Source of the DNA: Diploptera punctata
Lineage: Eukaryota > Arthropoda > Insecta > Blattodea > Blaberidae
Reading direction: 5' to 3'
Assembly (NCBI GenBank): GCA_030220185.1
Contig: JASPKZ010001601.1
Coordinates: forward strand, 1,240,001-1,304,000
DNA: 64,000 bases
Of this stretch, positions 21,386 through 31,709 are shown piece by piece. Below the pieces are notes generated by a model that was given only the letters and a program-made list of their open reading frames with translations, made no database searches and was not told the origin of the DNA. How positions within the stretch are numbered: position 1 is the stretch's first letter; every line of letters begins with the position of its first letter. The position numbers were made by a program, and so were the translations under genes.

Positions 21386-21722
21386 ACTTGCATAGAATTA
21401 CGGTGGTTGCAGACTCGTTTCAAAGATTTACATAGAGTTACGGTGGTTGCAGACTCGTAGTTACGGTTGTTGCAGACTCGTTCCAAAGATTTACATAGAG
21501 TTAGGTGGTTGCAGACTCGTAGTTAAGGTTGTTGCAGACTCGTTTCAAAGATTTACATAGAGTTACGGTGGTTGCAGACTCGTTTCAAAGATTTACATAG
21601 AGTTACGGTAGTTGCAGACTCGTAGTTACGGTAGTTGCAGACTCGTTTCAAAGATTTACATAGAGTTACGGTGGTTGCAGACTCGTTTCAAAGATTTACA
21701 TAGAGTTACGGTGGTTTCAAAG
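21386..21722 (+). repeat. tandem repeat, unit about 40 bp with shorter variants
   Basis: The full unit is ACATAGAGTTACGGTGGTTG + CAGACTCGTTTCAAAGATTT. It alternates irregularly with shorter units that lack the CAAAGATTT part. Unequal exchange within the array explains the mix. It ends beside an A-run at 21734. Confidence 0.9.
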
Positions 21723-21861
21723 TGCGAACGAGCAAAAAAAAAAAAAAAAAAAAATCCACTGCTGCGTGTCTTGGAATTGAATATGGGTCATCCATCATTA
21801 GTCACATGGCTTCACGCTATTTGACTCCAAGACAATTACTGACAAACTATAGTATATATTA

Positions 21862-22845
21862 TGACAATTTAACTCACGCTCCAAATGGGAGTCAATGACC
21901 AATCACGTTTCAATGAATTTTGTTGTACAACCAATGTCAGTCGTGTTTCACCTCGGTATTTATCGAATTCTGTTTATCAAAATAAAGCAAGTTCCTCCTT
22001 TTTAATACCCTGAACAGGTCAGAACATTTTGTTGCAGTGACTGACTCTCCAACAAATATGTTGAATATAGAGATAATGAACTACACATTCGATAATTGTG
22101 TGTTTAATAATTGTGTTTTTAAATAACAATTATACGTAATTGTTTCCTAAAAATTGATTAATAACCTATAATGTTGGTTATAATATACAGTTTGATGTGT
22201 TTAATTTTTTCTTCACTAGGGTGCATTCTTACAATATTGCGATCTTATTTGGCGATGAATAATATGACCTAGTTGCAGTAGATGAACAATTTAAAATAAC
22301 CAAACATTTTTCATTTGTTTACAAACATCGTCGTTAACATTAAATGTATAACTATTTTAAAATAACTATATTTAAATAATCCACCGCTGTGGTCTCGAGG
22401 TAGCGTGCTGCCTTGTCACGCAGCGGCTTCGCTCCCCGGTCAGGGCAGTTTTTTGGGTGTGGTTTTCATCGGGGTTTTTCCTCACCTGTAAGACAAATGT
22501 CAGGAAAACTTTAAGGCCCAAACGGTCCCCGAAATCATATGGCTATCATCATCATCCTTATCATTATCATCATCATCATCATCCTTCACCGGTGTGGAAA
22601 GCAACTGGAAGTTACCACATCTACAATTTCCTATTAAAGCTGCAAGCATAGCATGAAAATGCTATGATTGCAGTGAAAGAACTGCTCTCGGGCAGAATTA
22701 CTATGGATGGATATTTAAATAATAATTTGTGAGTAAACAGCTTAATTTTATTCGTTAAATAGTCCTAACAAATGCCACTCTTGATTTCCAAACCCTCTAG
22801 ATAAATTGGAAGTCACACGTGGCATTACTTATGATAATATTCGAT
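21862..22845 (-). mobile_element. repeat X, copy 2, split by SINE A
   Basis: Runs from GACAATTTAACTCACGC at left to GGCATTACTTATGAT at right, the reverse of copy 1, with extra internal sequence. The terminal hairpin is shortened. SINE A copy 5 inserted at 22381-22712 with an 11-bp duplication ATTTAAATAAT. Confidence 0.8.
22381..22712 (+). mobile_element. SINE A, copy 5, with target-site duplication
   Basis: Full-length SINE with an 11-bp duplication ATTTAAATAAT on both sides (22370-22380 and 22713-22723), inserted into repeat X. The duplication fixes both ends of the SINE family: CCACCGCTGTGG at 5', GGATGG at 3'. Confidence 0.93.
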
Positions 22846-23204
22846 AACGGTAACTATATTTTTTCATTGCATAAAACGCCAACCAGTGACTTTTTACGTT
22901 TCTACAAAGAAGGAAGATAAGCTGAGAATGATTAAAGAAAATCGTTATTGGGTTTCTAAAAACTCCCATCTTGTTTTCATCCACGGTTATTAAGACCCGC
23001 ACTCTTGCGTTTATAATTATTATTTGAAAATTTGCCTCTATCGACCGTTTCTGAGATGAAGTACAAAGAAAAATTTAATATCAAGAACTTACTGTAGCCT
23101 CGGTTGCATGCGATATATAACAGTTCTTTACTAGAATATGAATATTCTCCATAGTAAAATTATTTGAGGTTCATTTGAGCGAGAGAGCTTAAGAGGAAAA
23201 ATGT
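22846..23204. other. no recognisable gene
   Basis: No recognisable feature. Confidence 0.3.
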
Positions 23205-23860
23205 AGATCATCTTAAGGCACACTTCAAAGTTTTGGCCTTCTCAACAATCCTCCTCCGTGCCAATCTGCCTCTTGCCATATTGAAATTAGCCACTTTCAT
23301 TTTCCTTAGATCGTTCATTATGTCATCCTCCCATCTGATCTTCGGTCTTCCTACAGCTCTGCCTCCTATACGTTTCCATTTGTAGAGTTTTTTGACCAGT
23401 CTCTGATCATCCATTCTTATCAAATGTCCAAGCCAACCAATTCTGAGAGATCTTATATGGTTTACTGTGTTCTGATTAATTTGTTTAGTTCGTTATTTGT
23501 TTTGATTCTCCAACAGTTATCAGTTCCTCTGTTTGGTCCAAATATTCTTCTTAAAATTTTCCTTTCAAGAATTAGTAATTTCTGTTTTATTGTTTCTTTT
23601 AAGACCCAAGTTTCACAAGCATATGTAACTACTGGTCTAATGAGTGTTTTGTATAACCTTATTTTTGCAGTTTTTGATATTAATTTGCTTTTAAATAATG
23701 TTCTATTTGAAAAATAAGCTTTATTCCCATTTACCAATCTTTCTTTAATTTCCTCTTCTAATGTATTATGTCCGGAAAAAATGTAGATAATATTTTTAAT
23801 CTCTCGTGTGGTTAGCTTCACGGTTAAGCCTATCCCCTGTGTCTTAGACATACATGCAAA
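23205..23860 (-). pseudogene. LINE C-terminal fragment, family D
   Basis: Minus-strand blocks KIRLYKTLIRPVVTYACETW, ILRRIFGPNRG, RSLRIGWLGHLIRMDDQRLV and GRPKIRWEDDIMNDLRKM. These are the post-RT domain of a non-LTR element related to, but distinct from, family A. A frameshift near 23460 separates the two main blocks. It abuts RNase H sequence of another element on the opposite strand at about 23860. Confidence 0.85.
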
Positions 23861-23861
23861 C

Positions 23862-24725
23862 ATCACAATCTGAACATAATGCCAATTACTTGAACTCAAT
23901 AACCTTGGAAACTATCTACTGTACATCAGATATCCTACAGAAGGCTGGCTGCAACGTCTACACTGATGGCTCACTCACAGATGCTGAAATTGGTGCCGGA
24001 GCAGGAGGAACATGCTCCCTTTTTTCGTTTTACTGTCACGCTGGATGAAGAACAACAAATTTTGATGGTGCAATACATGCTATAAAACCTCTTTCCAAAA
24101 CTGTTAACACTAAAAACCATGTTTTCCAAATTAGTGCTCCTCTGTGACTCCAAAGCAGCTATACAGGCGATCTACTGGCCAAAAAGTATTGACTGCAAAG
24201 AATGCTATGGCATTATTACTACCTGCAAAATTGTGGTAAATAAGCTGTCCTCCAATGGCTGTCCTCCAATGGCTTCCCTCCCATTATGGGATTGCCGGTA
24301 ATGAAACAGCCGATCTCCTCGCCAAAAAGGATCTCGCATTGAACAAATGCCTGGATCTAAACTAACACCTTACTTCTCAGTGAAACGCCACATAAAGTTA
24401 AAATCCAAAATTACGAATGACAATAAACTTCAAACAGTGGCCAGAAACAAAAAAATGGGAATGCCTAATAAAACATACTGATATACCGAACATACCAAGA
24501 AAAACAGAAGTAGCACATTTTAGGATGACAACAGGCCACGACTGCCTGGCAAAACACCTTCACAAAATCAATGTTCAGCCTTCACCGAAATTCGTTTTAT
24601 GCAATCACCCTGATGAAGAAATGGACGAAGGTCATCTGAACAACTGTATCGCTGTCAAACATGAGATTCTAAGACCTCAAAGTACTGGAGAGCAAGATGC
24701 AGCACATTAGACAACAACAACAACA
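23862..24725 (+). pseudogene. RNase H-containing retrotransposon fragment
   Basis: The RNase H fold is recognisable from VYTDGSLTDAEIGAGAG (first catalytic Asp in TDGS), LCDSKAAIQAI (second Asp) and a HYGIAGNETADLLAK-like stretch (last Asp), spread over different frames. Downstream is the conserved tail FRMTTGHDCLAKHL and LCNHPDEEMDEGHL, a Cys/His-containing segment usual after RNase H in such elements. It ends in GACAACAACAACAACATA. At least four frame breaks. The parent RT is absent. Confidence 0.85.
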
Positions 24726-24930
24726 TATTTGGAAGTGAAATGGCTGATATATTTCATTTTCATAGGCCTCTTGTTTCACCAATGAGTTTCTTTTAGCGCC
24801 ATAAATCTATGTCCCGGGGTCCACGGTTATGTTTTCCTTCAAAGAAAGACATTCTCGGCGGTTTTAAGCTATGAAAATCTAAGATCTAGAATTATAATCG
24901 CCGAAAAAATGCTATAGGCCAAATAAAGTA

Positions 24931-26228
24931 CAGTAAAATATCTTTATTCGCGTGGGATATGTTCCGCAAATACAGAAACCGCGAATATGGAATGGTAATT
25001 TGTATGGATGTATATGGGATACGTTCCAAGGTTACAAAATAAAATACAAATTGTCAAAATAAAATCAATTAATGAGGGAATTTGAACAATTTATATCAGT
25101 TAATCGGCCGCGGTGGACTAGTGGTTATGCTCCTTGCCTCTGGTCTCGAGGGTCGCGGGGTTCAAATCCGGCCGGGGTCGATTGATTTTTTAGGATGGAA
25201 AAATCCAAAGAGCAAGTCCTCCGGGAGGAACTTTAAGCCGTGGGTCCCGAGTCTGAAGATTTTCAGGCTCGTAAAAGATCCTTAAGCCTGAATGAAAAGG
25301 CTTCTAAGCAAAATTTACCGAATTTTCCCGTCCTAGTACTACCTTGGTTTCTTTGATGTCAGTATGAGGCGGAACGCTGACCACGGACCACTCAAATGAC
25401 ATCTATACGAAAACATGTGTAAGTAAATTAGTATGGTTCAAATTCTTCCCTGTAGGGCGAGAGCGCCTAAATCTCTGTTAAGAGAAACATAGGCTTACAA
25501 GAAGAAGAAGAAATCAATTATTAATTCAGGCTTAGGCAAGGGCTTAAAGAATTTAGTAATTTTTTGCTGTTTTGCCGCTTTTATATATAAGGCGTTTCAG
25601 TTCAGATTGATATTCAGCTGTGAATTCAGCGATAGAATTCCTTATTTTGTCTTCGTATTCCTTGATGAATCGTACAGTTGATTCATTAACATTGCAACAG
25701 CGTAATATAGATACAAACGACTGGCCAACACATAAAAGGTCAAATTTCTATTCTTACTTTAAGCGGCAACACTATTTTTTTCCGCTTCGAAACTTATTTT
25801 CTTTTACTCGACATTGTAAATTGGCAACAAAACAGAAGAGACACGTGCTATCCAATCAAAATTATTGCAACGAATGACAGGTTGAAACAATATAACACCG
25901 ATTGTGACGAGGGGGGCATTTATCAACGGACGTAGCGGTACGTGAATTACGGCGGCGGTGGCTTTGAAAAACGTAGTTTAGGCTTAGTGACAATAAGGTT
26001 TGTTTTACTTTGATATTAATTTGTTCATTTGGTTTGAATCGCTCTTTGTAAAAGCCACCTTGGCACGTGTCTGCAATAAAAAAAGTTGTCGATGGTTAAT
26101 AAAGGACACTAGTCCTTCTAATGTACCGACTGGATCCGGGAATAAAGACTTTTTAGCCCTGAATACAATAACTGTGTCGCAATTGTTTAACCCGCGAATA
26201 ATGAAACCGCGAAAAAGGAGTTTTGCTG
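24931..26228. mobile_element. pogo/Tigger-like DNA transposon relic
   Basis: Ends read CAGTAAAATATCTTTATTCG at left and, inverted, CAGCAAAACTCCTTTTTCGC at right, both next to TA. The CGCG-containing inner repeats (AAACCGCGAATA at left, GCGAATAATGAAACCGCG at right) resemble pogo-group termini. No transposase is readable. A frame of 85 codons at 25620-25877 has no motif. SINE C lies inside. The class call rests on the termini only. Confidence 0.55.
25105..25511 (+). mobile_element. SINE C, copy 1 (tRNA-derived), full length
   Basis: The head has an A box (GTGGACTAGTGGTTATGCTC) and B box (GGTTCAAATCCGGC). The body contains CTCCGGGAGGAACTTTAAGC and GAACGCTGACCACGG, and the tail is AAGAAGAAGAAGAA. 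It is inserted in the pogo-like element. Other copies lie at 37313, 50760, 54975 (head only) and 62781. Confidence 0.85.
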
Positions 26229-26338
26229 TATGTGGCAATACAGACCTAGAGACAAGATTCTCAGTAGGGAAAATGTAGACTCTGTGAACGTGCTACAGTT
26301 TATGTTCAACGTTATTTTCCGTTCTGAAAAATATATTA

Positions 26339-27355
26339 CGACACAGTCAAGAGATCAAAACTCTTAAATATATTGGAAGACAGAAATATACCAAATTTAC
26401 TTCGGAAGAACATACAAAATACTTACAAAGACAACACCATAAAGTTTAAATTAAATAACAGATTTTCTGAAGAAGGAATTATAAATCGTGGTATGAGACA
26501 AGGCTGCCCCCTATCCCCAACACTCTTTGCAATTTATATCAATGAAGTAATATGTTGCTGGAACAAAACATATAAATTTGGAATAAGAATATCAGAAAAT
26601 AGAAAATTTAACACCCTATTGTTTGCAGATGACCAAATAATAATAGCAAATTCCGAAGATAATCTACAGAAAGGTCTGTATGAACTTAACAAAATTACAG
26701 AAGAATATGGATTAAAGATATCTACAGAAAAGACAAAAATTATGGCATTTCAAGGTGTAGATCCTGTCAGAAGTAAAATTGTACTGGACAATAACATTTT
26801 GGAGCAGGTGAATAATTTTACATATCTAGGATGCAATATCTCATATGAAGAAGAAAAGGATGTAAATGCAAAAAGATCTAATTTTTAAGAATTTTAGGGT
26901 ATAATAAATTCTATCTTCAAGCCACAGTTAGTCCAAAAGCATTCAAGACTGAAAGTGTATAAAACACTGGCTCTTCCAACTCTTTTGTATGGTAGCGAAG
27001 TATGGACGTTGAAACAGAAGGATATACAGATACTTAGATCTGCTGAAATGAGATATCTTCGGAGGACTGCAGGATACACACTACTAGATCACAAAAAAAA
27101 TGAAGACATCTTAGAAGAATTACACATGGAATCTTTAGAAAACAAAATTTCTGATTATAAGTCAAGATGGATACAACATGTTCATCGAATGGAAGATCAC
27201 ACAATACCCAAACAAATGTTAAGATATCAACCTGCAGGAAGAAGAAGACCAGGACGTCCACTCAAAAGACTTCTGGATGGTGTTTCTCTTGAGGCCGAAA
27301 CAGGTCAACAAATGGCGTAAATTCGTGAATGTACTATGATGATGATGATGATGAT
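26339..27355 (+). mobile_element. LINE family B, copy B4, with target-site duplication
   Basis: Perfect 13-bp duplication GAAAAATATATTA (26326-26338 and 27356-27368) and an (ATG)n tail (GATGATGATGATGATG). It is 5'-truncated just inside RT motif A, the first readable codons being DTVKRSKLLN. The clean duplication and limited damage suggest the youngest LINE B copy in the window. Confidence 0.93.
26340..27320 (+). pseudogene. reverse transcriptase ORF of LINE B copy B4
   Basis: Frame 1 (26340-26888) holds RQGCPLSPTLFAIYINE, the active site LLFADDQIIIA, the thumb ISTEKTKIMAFQG and FTYLGCNISY. Two small indels between about 26880 and 26905 shift the frame. The second part (about 26905-27320) encodes RLKVYKTLALPTLLYGSEVW, EMRYLRRTAGYTLLDH, IQHVHRMEDH and GRRRPGRP to a TAA. 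FADD in place of YADD is a family B trait. No endonuclease remains. Confidence 0.92.
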
Positions 27356-27496
27356 GAAAAATATATTATCTGACAAACAACACATTTTCTGTATTGAAGC
27401 TACGCCTTGTAACAAAATTATAAACAGCATTAAATCTAGTATTTTTATGATTTTTCTTTTTAAATAATGTTGCTTTTTAAAATTACTTATATATAT

Positions 27497-27545
27497 AGAG
27501 TCTAGATAAGTTGGAAATCACTCGTGGCATTACTTGTGATAAATC
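27497..27545 (-). repeat. repeat X fragment (copy 3)
   Basis: TCTAGATAAGTTGGAAATCA and CTCGTGGCATTACTTGTGAT match the hairpin end of repeat X only. Confidence 0.65.
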
Positions 27546-27682
27546 AATAGGGATAGTATCTTGTTACGTAATTAATAAGTTTGATCCCCCCCCCCAACCT
27601 TGGAGTGAGAGCTGTTGACTAAAGACTTTTTTTTGGATCCGCTCGGTGTTTTATTTCAATTAGCTACAAGATTTTGAACTCG

Positions 27683-28028
27683 TTAACGTACGGGTCTGAG
27701 ACTTGGCCTTTAACGATCTCTGATAAACATAAAAATGAGATTTCTCAGATCAGTTGCAGGTGTATCTCTAAGAGATCAAAAGAGAAGTCAAGATATCAGA
27801 GATGAATTACAAATATACAATATACAGAAATAAACGTAATTGGTTTGAACATGTACAAATAATGTCAAATAATCATTTATCAAAACAGCTGCTTCATTAT
27901 AAACCTCTAGGCCGAAGAAATGTAGGAAGACCAAACCGACGTTGGAAGGACGATCTGCACCTGCAGCATATAGTGCACCGGGGAGCGGAACCGGCCAACA
28001 GGCCCATATCTTGAAGAAGAAGATGATG
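27683..28028 (+). mobile_element. LINE family B, copy B5, with target-site duplication
   Basis: Short 5'-truncated copy flanked by a perfect 12-bp duplication ATTTTGAACTCG (27671-27682 and 28029-28040). It matches B2 closely (TYGSETWPLTI, GRRNVGRPNRRWKDDL) with two small deletions, and ends in GAAGAAGAAGATGATG. Confidence 0.92.
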
Positions 28029-28040
28029 ATTTTGAACTCG

Positions 28041-28477
28041 GTTGGGATGCAGAACTAGCCATTTCTTGCTCCGGTATATAAGAGTATGTGATTTCTTTTT
28101 TTGTTTCCATGAACCTTCAAAGAAATATGAAGTAGCTTGGCAGTAGCAGTTCCAGTAGACCTACTGTCGCTCGTGAATTTATAACTTTGTTTACTTTCAT
28201 TATCACGTGGTAGACCTACTTAAAAATCTAAATATAGACACTTATAAATTACCTAACTCTTGAGTTCGTTAACTTTCTTCCTGTTTGTATCTTTGTTAAT
28301 CTCTAGTCAAATAACATTAACTTCCTGGGTCACAGACTTAGTTTATGTGTTTCCCAGTTAATAATTTTATTTACATTTTAAGGCATTTGACTAAGTAAAT
28401 ATTAACAAATTATTAGAAATTCTCAAATATGATGGAATCCCAGACCAACTGATAAAAGCTATATATGATATTTATAA
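28041..28477. other. no recognisable gene
   Basis: No recognisable feature. Near 28400-28480 a short stretch (TTAGAAATTCTCAAATATGA) could be a remote LINE B trace, too short to call. Confidence 0.25.
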
Positions 28478-28725
28478 GGACTATTTAACTCATGCCCCAA
28501 ATGGGAGTCAATGACCAATCACGTTTCAATGATTTTTATTTACAACCAATCACAGACGTGTTTCGCCTAGAATTTACCAACTAAAGTTTATCATAATAAA
28601 GAAAGCACCTCCTTTTTAACATTCTGAATAGGTTATAGCATTGTTTTGCAGTGACTGACTCTCTATGAAATACGGCTACCAGATTGTATATATAGTGCAC
28701 GAATGTCAACACATAGCGCATGCAT
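28478..28725 (-). repeat. repeat X, copy 4 (one end only)
   Basis: Begins GGACTATTTAACTCATGCCC, the outer end of repeat X, and follows the element to TATATAGTGCACGAATG. The hairpin end is missing. Confidence 0.75.
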
Positions 28726-28889
28726 GTTTAGTATATACTTTCATTGTAATTTTTTGTATTTAAATGTAACATACATTTGTCCTGATGAGTGGAAGAGAAA
28801 GCCACATGACCTTAACTCCACCAGGCTAAATTAATCTATTATAAAGAAATCTATCTATTTTATATTACCGTTATCTTAATATCAGTAAT

Positions 28890-29990
28890 CATTACTTACT
28901 CACTGGCACTATCGAACCCGTAGGTTCATGGCCGCGCGGACATAAGCTCTCCATACATCCCTATTCTGAGCTAATTCTTTCCAATCATTCCCTGTATAAT
29001 CTGCTACCCTCAAATCATAGTTAATGTTATTCTCCCACCTCGTTCTTGGTCTACCAATTGGGCGTTTTCTTTCTGGCTTTCCTACAAGAAGCTTCCATGC
29101 AAGTCTTTCATTCCCCATACGTGAAACATATCCCGCCCATCGCAGTCTACGAGACTTAACTGTTCTTATTATATCTGGCTTCCTATAAAGACCATGTAGT
29201 TCATTGTTATGTAGTCTTCTCCATTCACCTGTCTGTTCATCTCTCTTTGGTCCAAAAATTTTCCGATTTCCGATTGAGGGTCTATCCACTTTTCAGCGGT
29301 TGCCCTTTTACCAGCCGGCTGCTGGCCCTTCACATCCACATGTGTCAATCACAGAGGTAGATGATCAACAGCCAGTGTCGGGGTGACATGTGGTTAGCAT
29401 GTCGAGTCCCCCAGCCGTTATAGCTAGTTCCTCAACCTGGAGCCGCTACTTATTGTAGCTACCCAATTGCCTCACGATGCTGGGTGGGCACCGGTCCCAT
29501 ACTGGCCGAAATACCATGAGAAAATTTCTTCCCCCATGGAGACTCGAACCAGCGCAAGTCCCGTATCTCTGCGCTAAGGCTTCCTACCTTAACCGCTCGG
29601 CTACGGCTTAAGTACTTTATTCTCAAATACTTGTAATCTCCTTTCCTCCCTTAAAGTAAGAGTCCACGTTTCGCACCCATATAATATAACTGGTAGAATA
29701 ATAGTTTTATATATTTTCAGTTTAACGTTTTTTGAAAGGAGTTGGGACATCAACAGTCTCTGCAATGCATAATAGCACGCATTTCCAGAATTGTGCCTAT
29801 GTTTAATTTCCTTGTGCATCTCATTCCTATTTGTGATTATTGTTCCTAGGTATTTGAATTCAGCCACTTCTTCAAAATTTCCCTCATTTGTCATTAGTTG
29901 TCCATTTCCATTATAACTTATAATGAATTTCTACGTGTGACCATATATTTAGTTTTATTGAAATTTACTTCCGGTCCTGATCATTATGTA
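28890..29990 (-). pseudogene. LINE family A copy g, split by SINE B
   Basis: C-terminal half at 28890-29264 (RRLRWAGYVSRMGNERLAWK, RPRTRWENNINYDLRVADY) and the upstream part at 29608-29990 (FKYLGTIITNRNEMHKE, KNVKLKIYKTIILPVILYGC). The SINE lies between GPKRDEQ and the FENKVL segment. It is 5'-truncated near the thumb and frames are lightly damaged. Confidence 0.9.
29265..29607 (-). mobile_element. SINE B, copy 2, inside LINE A copy g
   Basis: Right edge is the tRNA-like head (minus strand GCCGTAGCCGAGCGGTTAAG); the body matches 13780-14121. The LINE reads TTTTCC before it and TAAGTACTTT after it. The two SINE B copies in LINE A lie at different sites about 100 bp apart in the same LINE segment. 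Confidence 0.87.
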
Positions 29991-30301
29991 CATTAAATTA
30001 TTATTTGACTTCTCGATTGAGGGTGATTACGAAAAAATCAACTAAAATTTACCATTTGAACTAGGGACTTCCAGGATACGTGTCTGAGCTAACCCGCTCG
30101 GTACATAAGCCCTGCCACTATGCATTTACACAAGTAAACACTTGTGCCTGTTGTTCCTACGTTTTAATTAGCCTGTGTGACGTATATTAGTATAATTAAT
30201 TAAGTAACCCGAGGAACAGAGTCACTTAGCTACGCTAATTTGTTACTGTTGAAATTAATGAAGCCAATCTGCATCACTCCAGGACAACAGAGCAAATATT
30301 T
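29991..30301. other. no recognisable gene
   Basis: No recognisable feature. Confidence 0.3.
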
Positions 30302-30309
30302 ATAACAGG

Positions 30310-30567
30310 TAAAGGTAAAGTGATCCCACTACAGGCCTCAGGAGGCCCTTGGGGCACACGATGTCGGCCCTGCGTTACAGCCGCCTTGACCCACAGAATA
30401 AGCGTCTCGTACTCATTTCCGTTAGAGGCTGAGTCGACCACAGGGCCATAGTGCCGCCAGAAGGTTTGGGTCAGTTTAAAAATCGTGACCCCACCGCGAC
30501 TTGAACGCTCGACCTTCCGGTTTGTAGCGGACTGCCTTAACCATTAGGCTACGGCGTGCCCCCGTTG
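30310..30567 (-). mobile_element. tRNA-derived SINE E with target-site duplication
   Basis: Flanked by ATAACAGG (30302-30309 and 30568-30575). On the minus strand the head reads GCCGTAGCCTAATGGTTAAG (A box) and GCGTTCAAGTCGC (B box). The 3' tail is CTTTACCTTTACC. The head resembles SINE B but the body differs. Confidence 0.75.
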
Positions 30568-30575
30568 ATAACAGG

Positions 30576-31574
30576 AACAGAGAGACAAATTAAGTATTAG
30601 CCTATAACGTCGATAATTTTTAAATTGTAAGGCTCAGTGGAAAAGTAAACTAACAACCATAGTATTGTAATAAAACTGTTCCGATGAGAATTTGTTTCAA
30701 TGAGGTAAACAATCAGCTCTCGTCAAGGGATCATAAGTACATTACGATGCGAGGTTGGGAAGTGCTTTTTACAGAAGTGAGGAAATGTTTAAATACCGAG
30801 CGATAGCGAGGTTTTTAATTTTCGAGATTCTGTAAAACACTTGACAAACGTGTGTTGTACATTATTTTTTGCGCGATGGTGTTTTGAAAATAATAAATAA
30901 TACTAGAATAATATCTTTCTTGGAAATATTCGCGTTCATTATAAACAATTGACTAACGTTAACAGCGTGGGCAATGTTTTTTAATTGAAACAACAGGAGG
31001 GCGTGAGACCAATTTAGTGATAAAATGGCAGCAAGTACGTATTTATTGTTTTATATTGTTTCAAATAAAGTCCAGTTCATTTAAAATGCAGTGATTTGTT
31101 TCGTATAATATATATTAACACTACCTTTTGGGTATAGTTTTGTATATACATTGTAGGTAGTATATTTCCCATGCAACTTCAGGGAAATTGCTGAGATACA
31201 TAGTACATCAGGTCATATATTTCCCGCACGAGGTTTGTAATATCTAATATTACAGTATAGTTATTTAGGTTGGAAACCCCGAAATGAAGGAAGTACAACT
31301 TTCAACCATGGTCGTCATTGCTGTAAGTTTGACAAACGACGCAACTACCCGCCAAAAACAATTATTACTGAAGGTCGGTAATATGCAAGGACGCCGGTGA
31401 TCAATCCTGTCGCAACATCATAGGAGAACGTGAAATTGTATGGACGACACGTGTGACATTAGAATTGTACCCTCCTTTGCAGATAAGTTAAGAGCCGTCA
31501 TATAACAATTATATTAGAGTGAAAAAAAAGAAGATAAATTGATGAGAGTGAGTCAAAGCAGTTTTTTTTCGAGC
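30576..31574. other. no recognisable gene
   Basis: No gene. ACCGAGCGATAGCGAGG at about 30797 resembles motifs found at the ends of some non-autonomous elements, but I find no partner end. Confidence 0.25.
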
Positions 31575-31709
31575 TAGATTTCATTTCTGACCCATACTGC
31601 CCGACATTCCATGAGAAAAAAATTCTTCCCCCACAGAGATTCGAACCAGCGTAAGTCGCGTAGTTCTGCGCCAAGACTTCTTGCCTTAACCACTCGGCTA
31701 CGGCGCGAG
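31575..31709 (-). mobile_element. SINE B, copy 3 (head and part of body)
   Basis: The minus strand reads GCGCCGTAGCCGAGTGGTTA (A box) and GGTTCGAATCTC (B box), then the first part of the SINE B body to CCCATACTG. The rest is missing. Its 5' end coincides exactly with the start of the 60-bp array. Confidence 0.85.
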
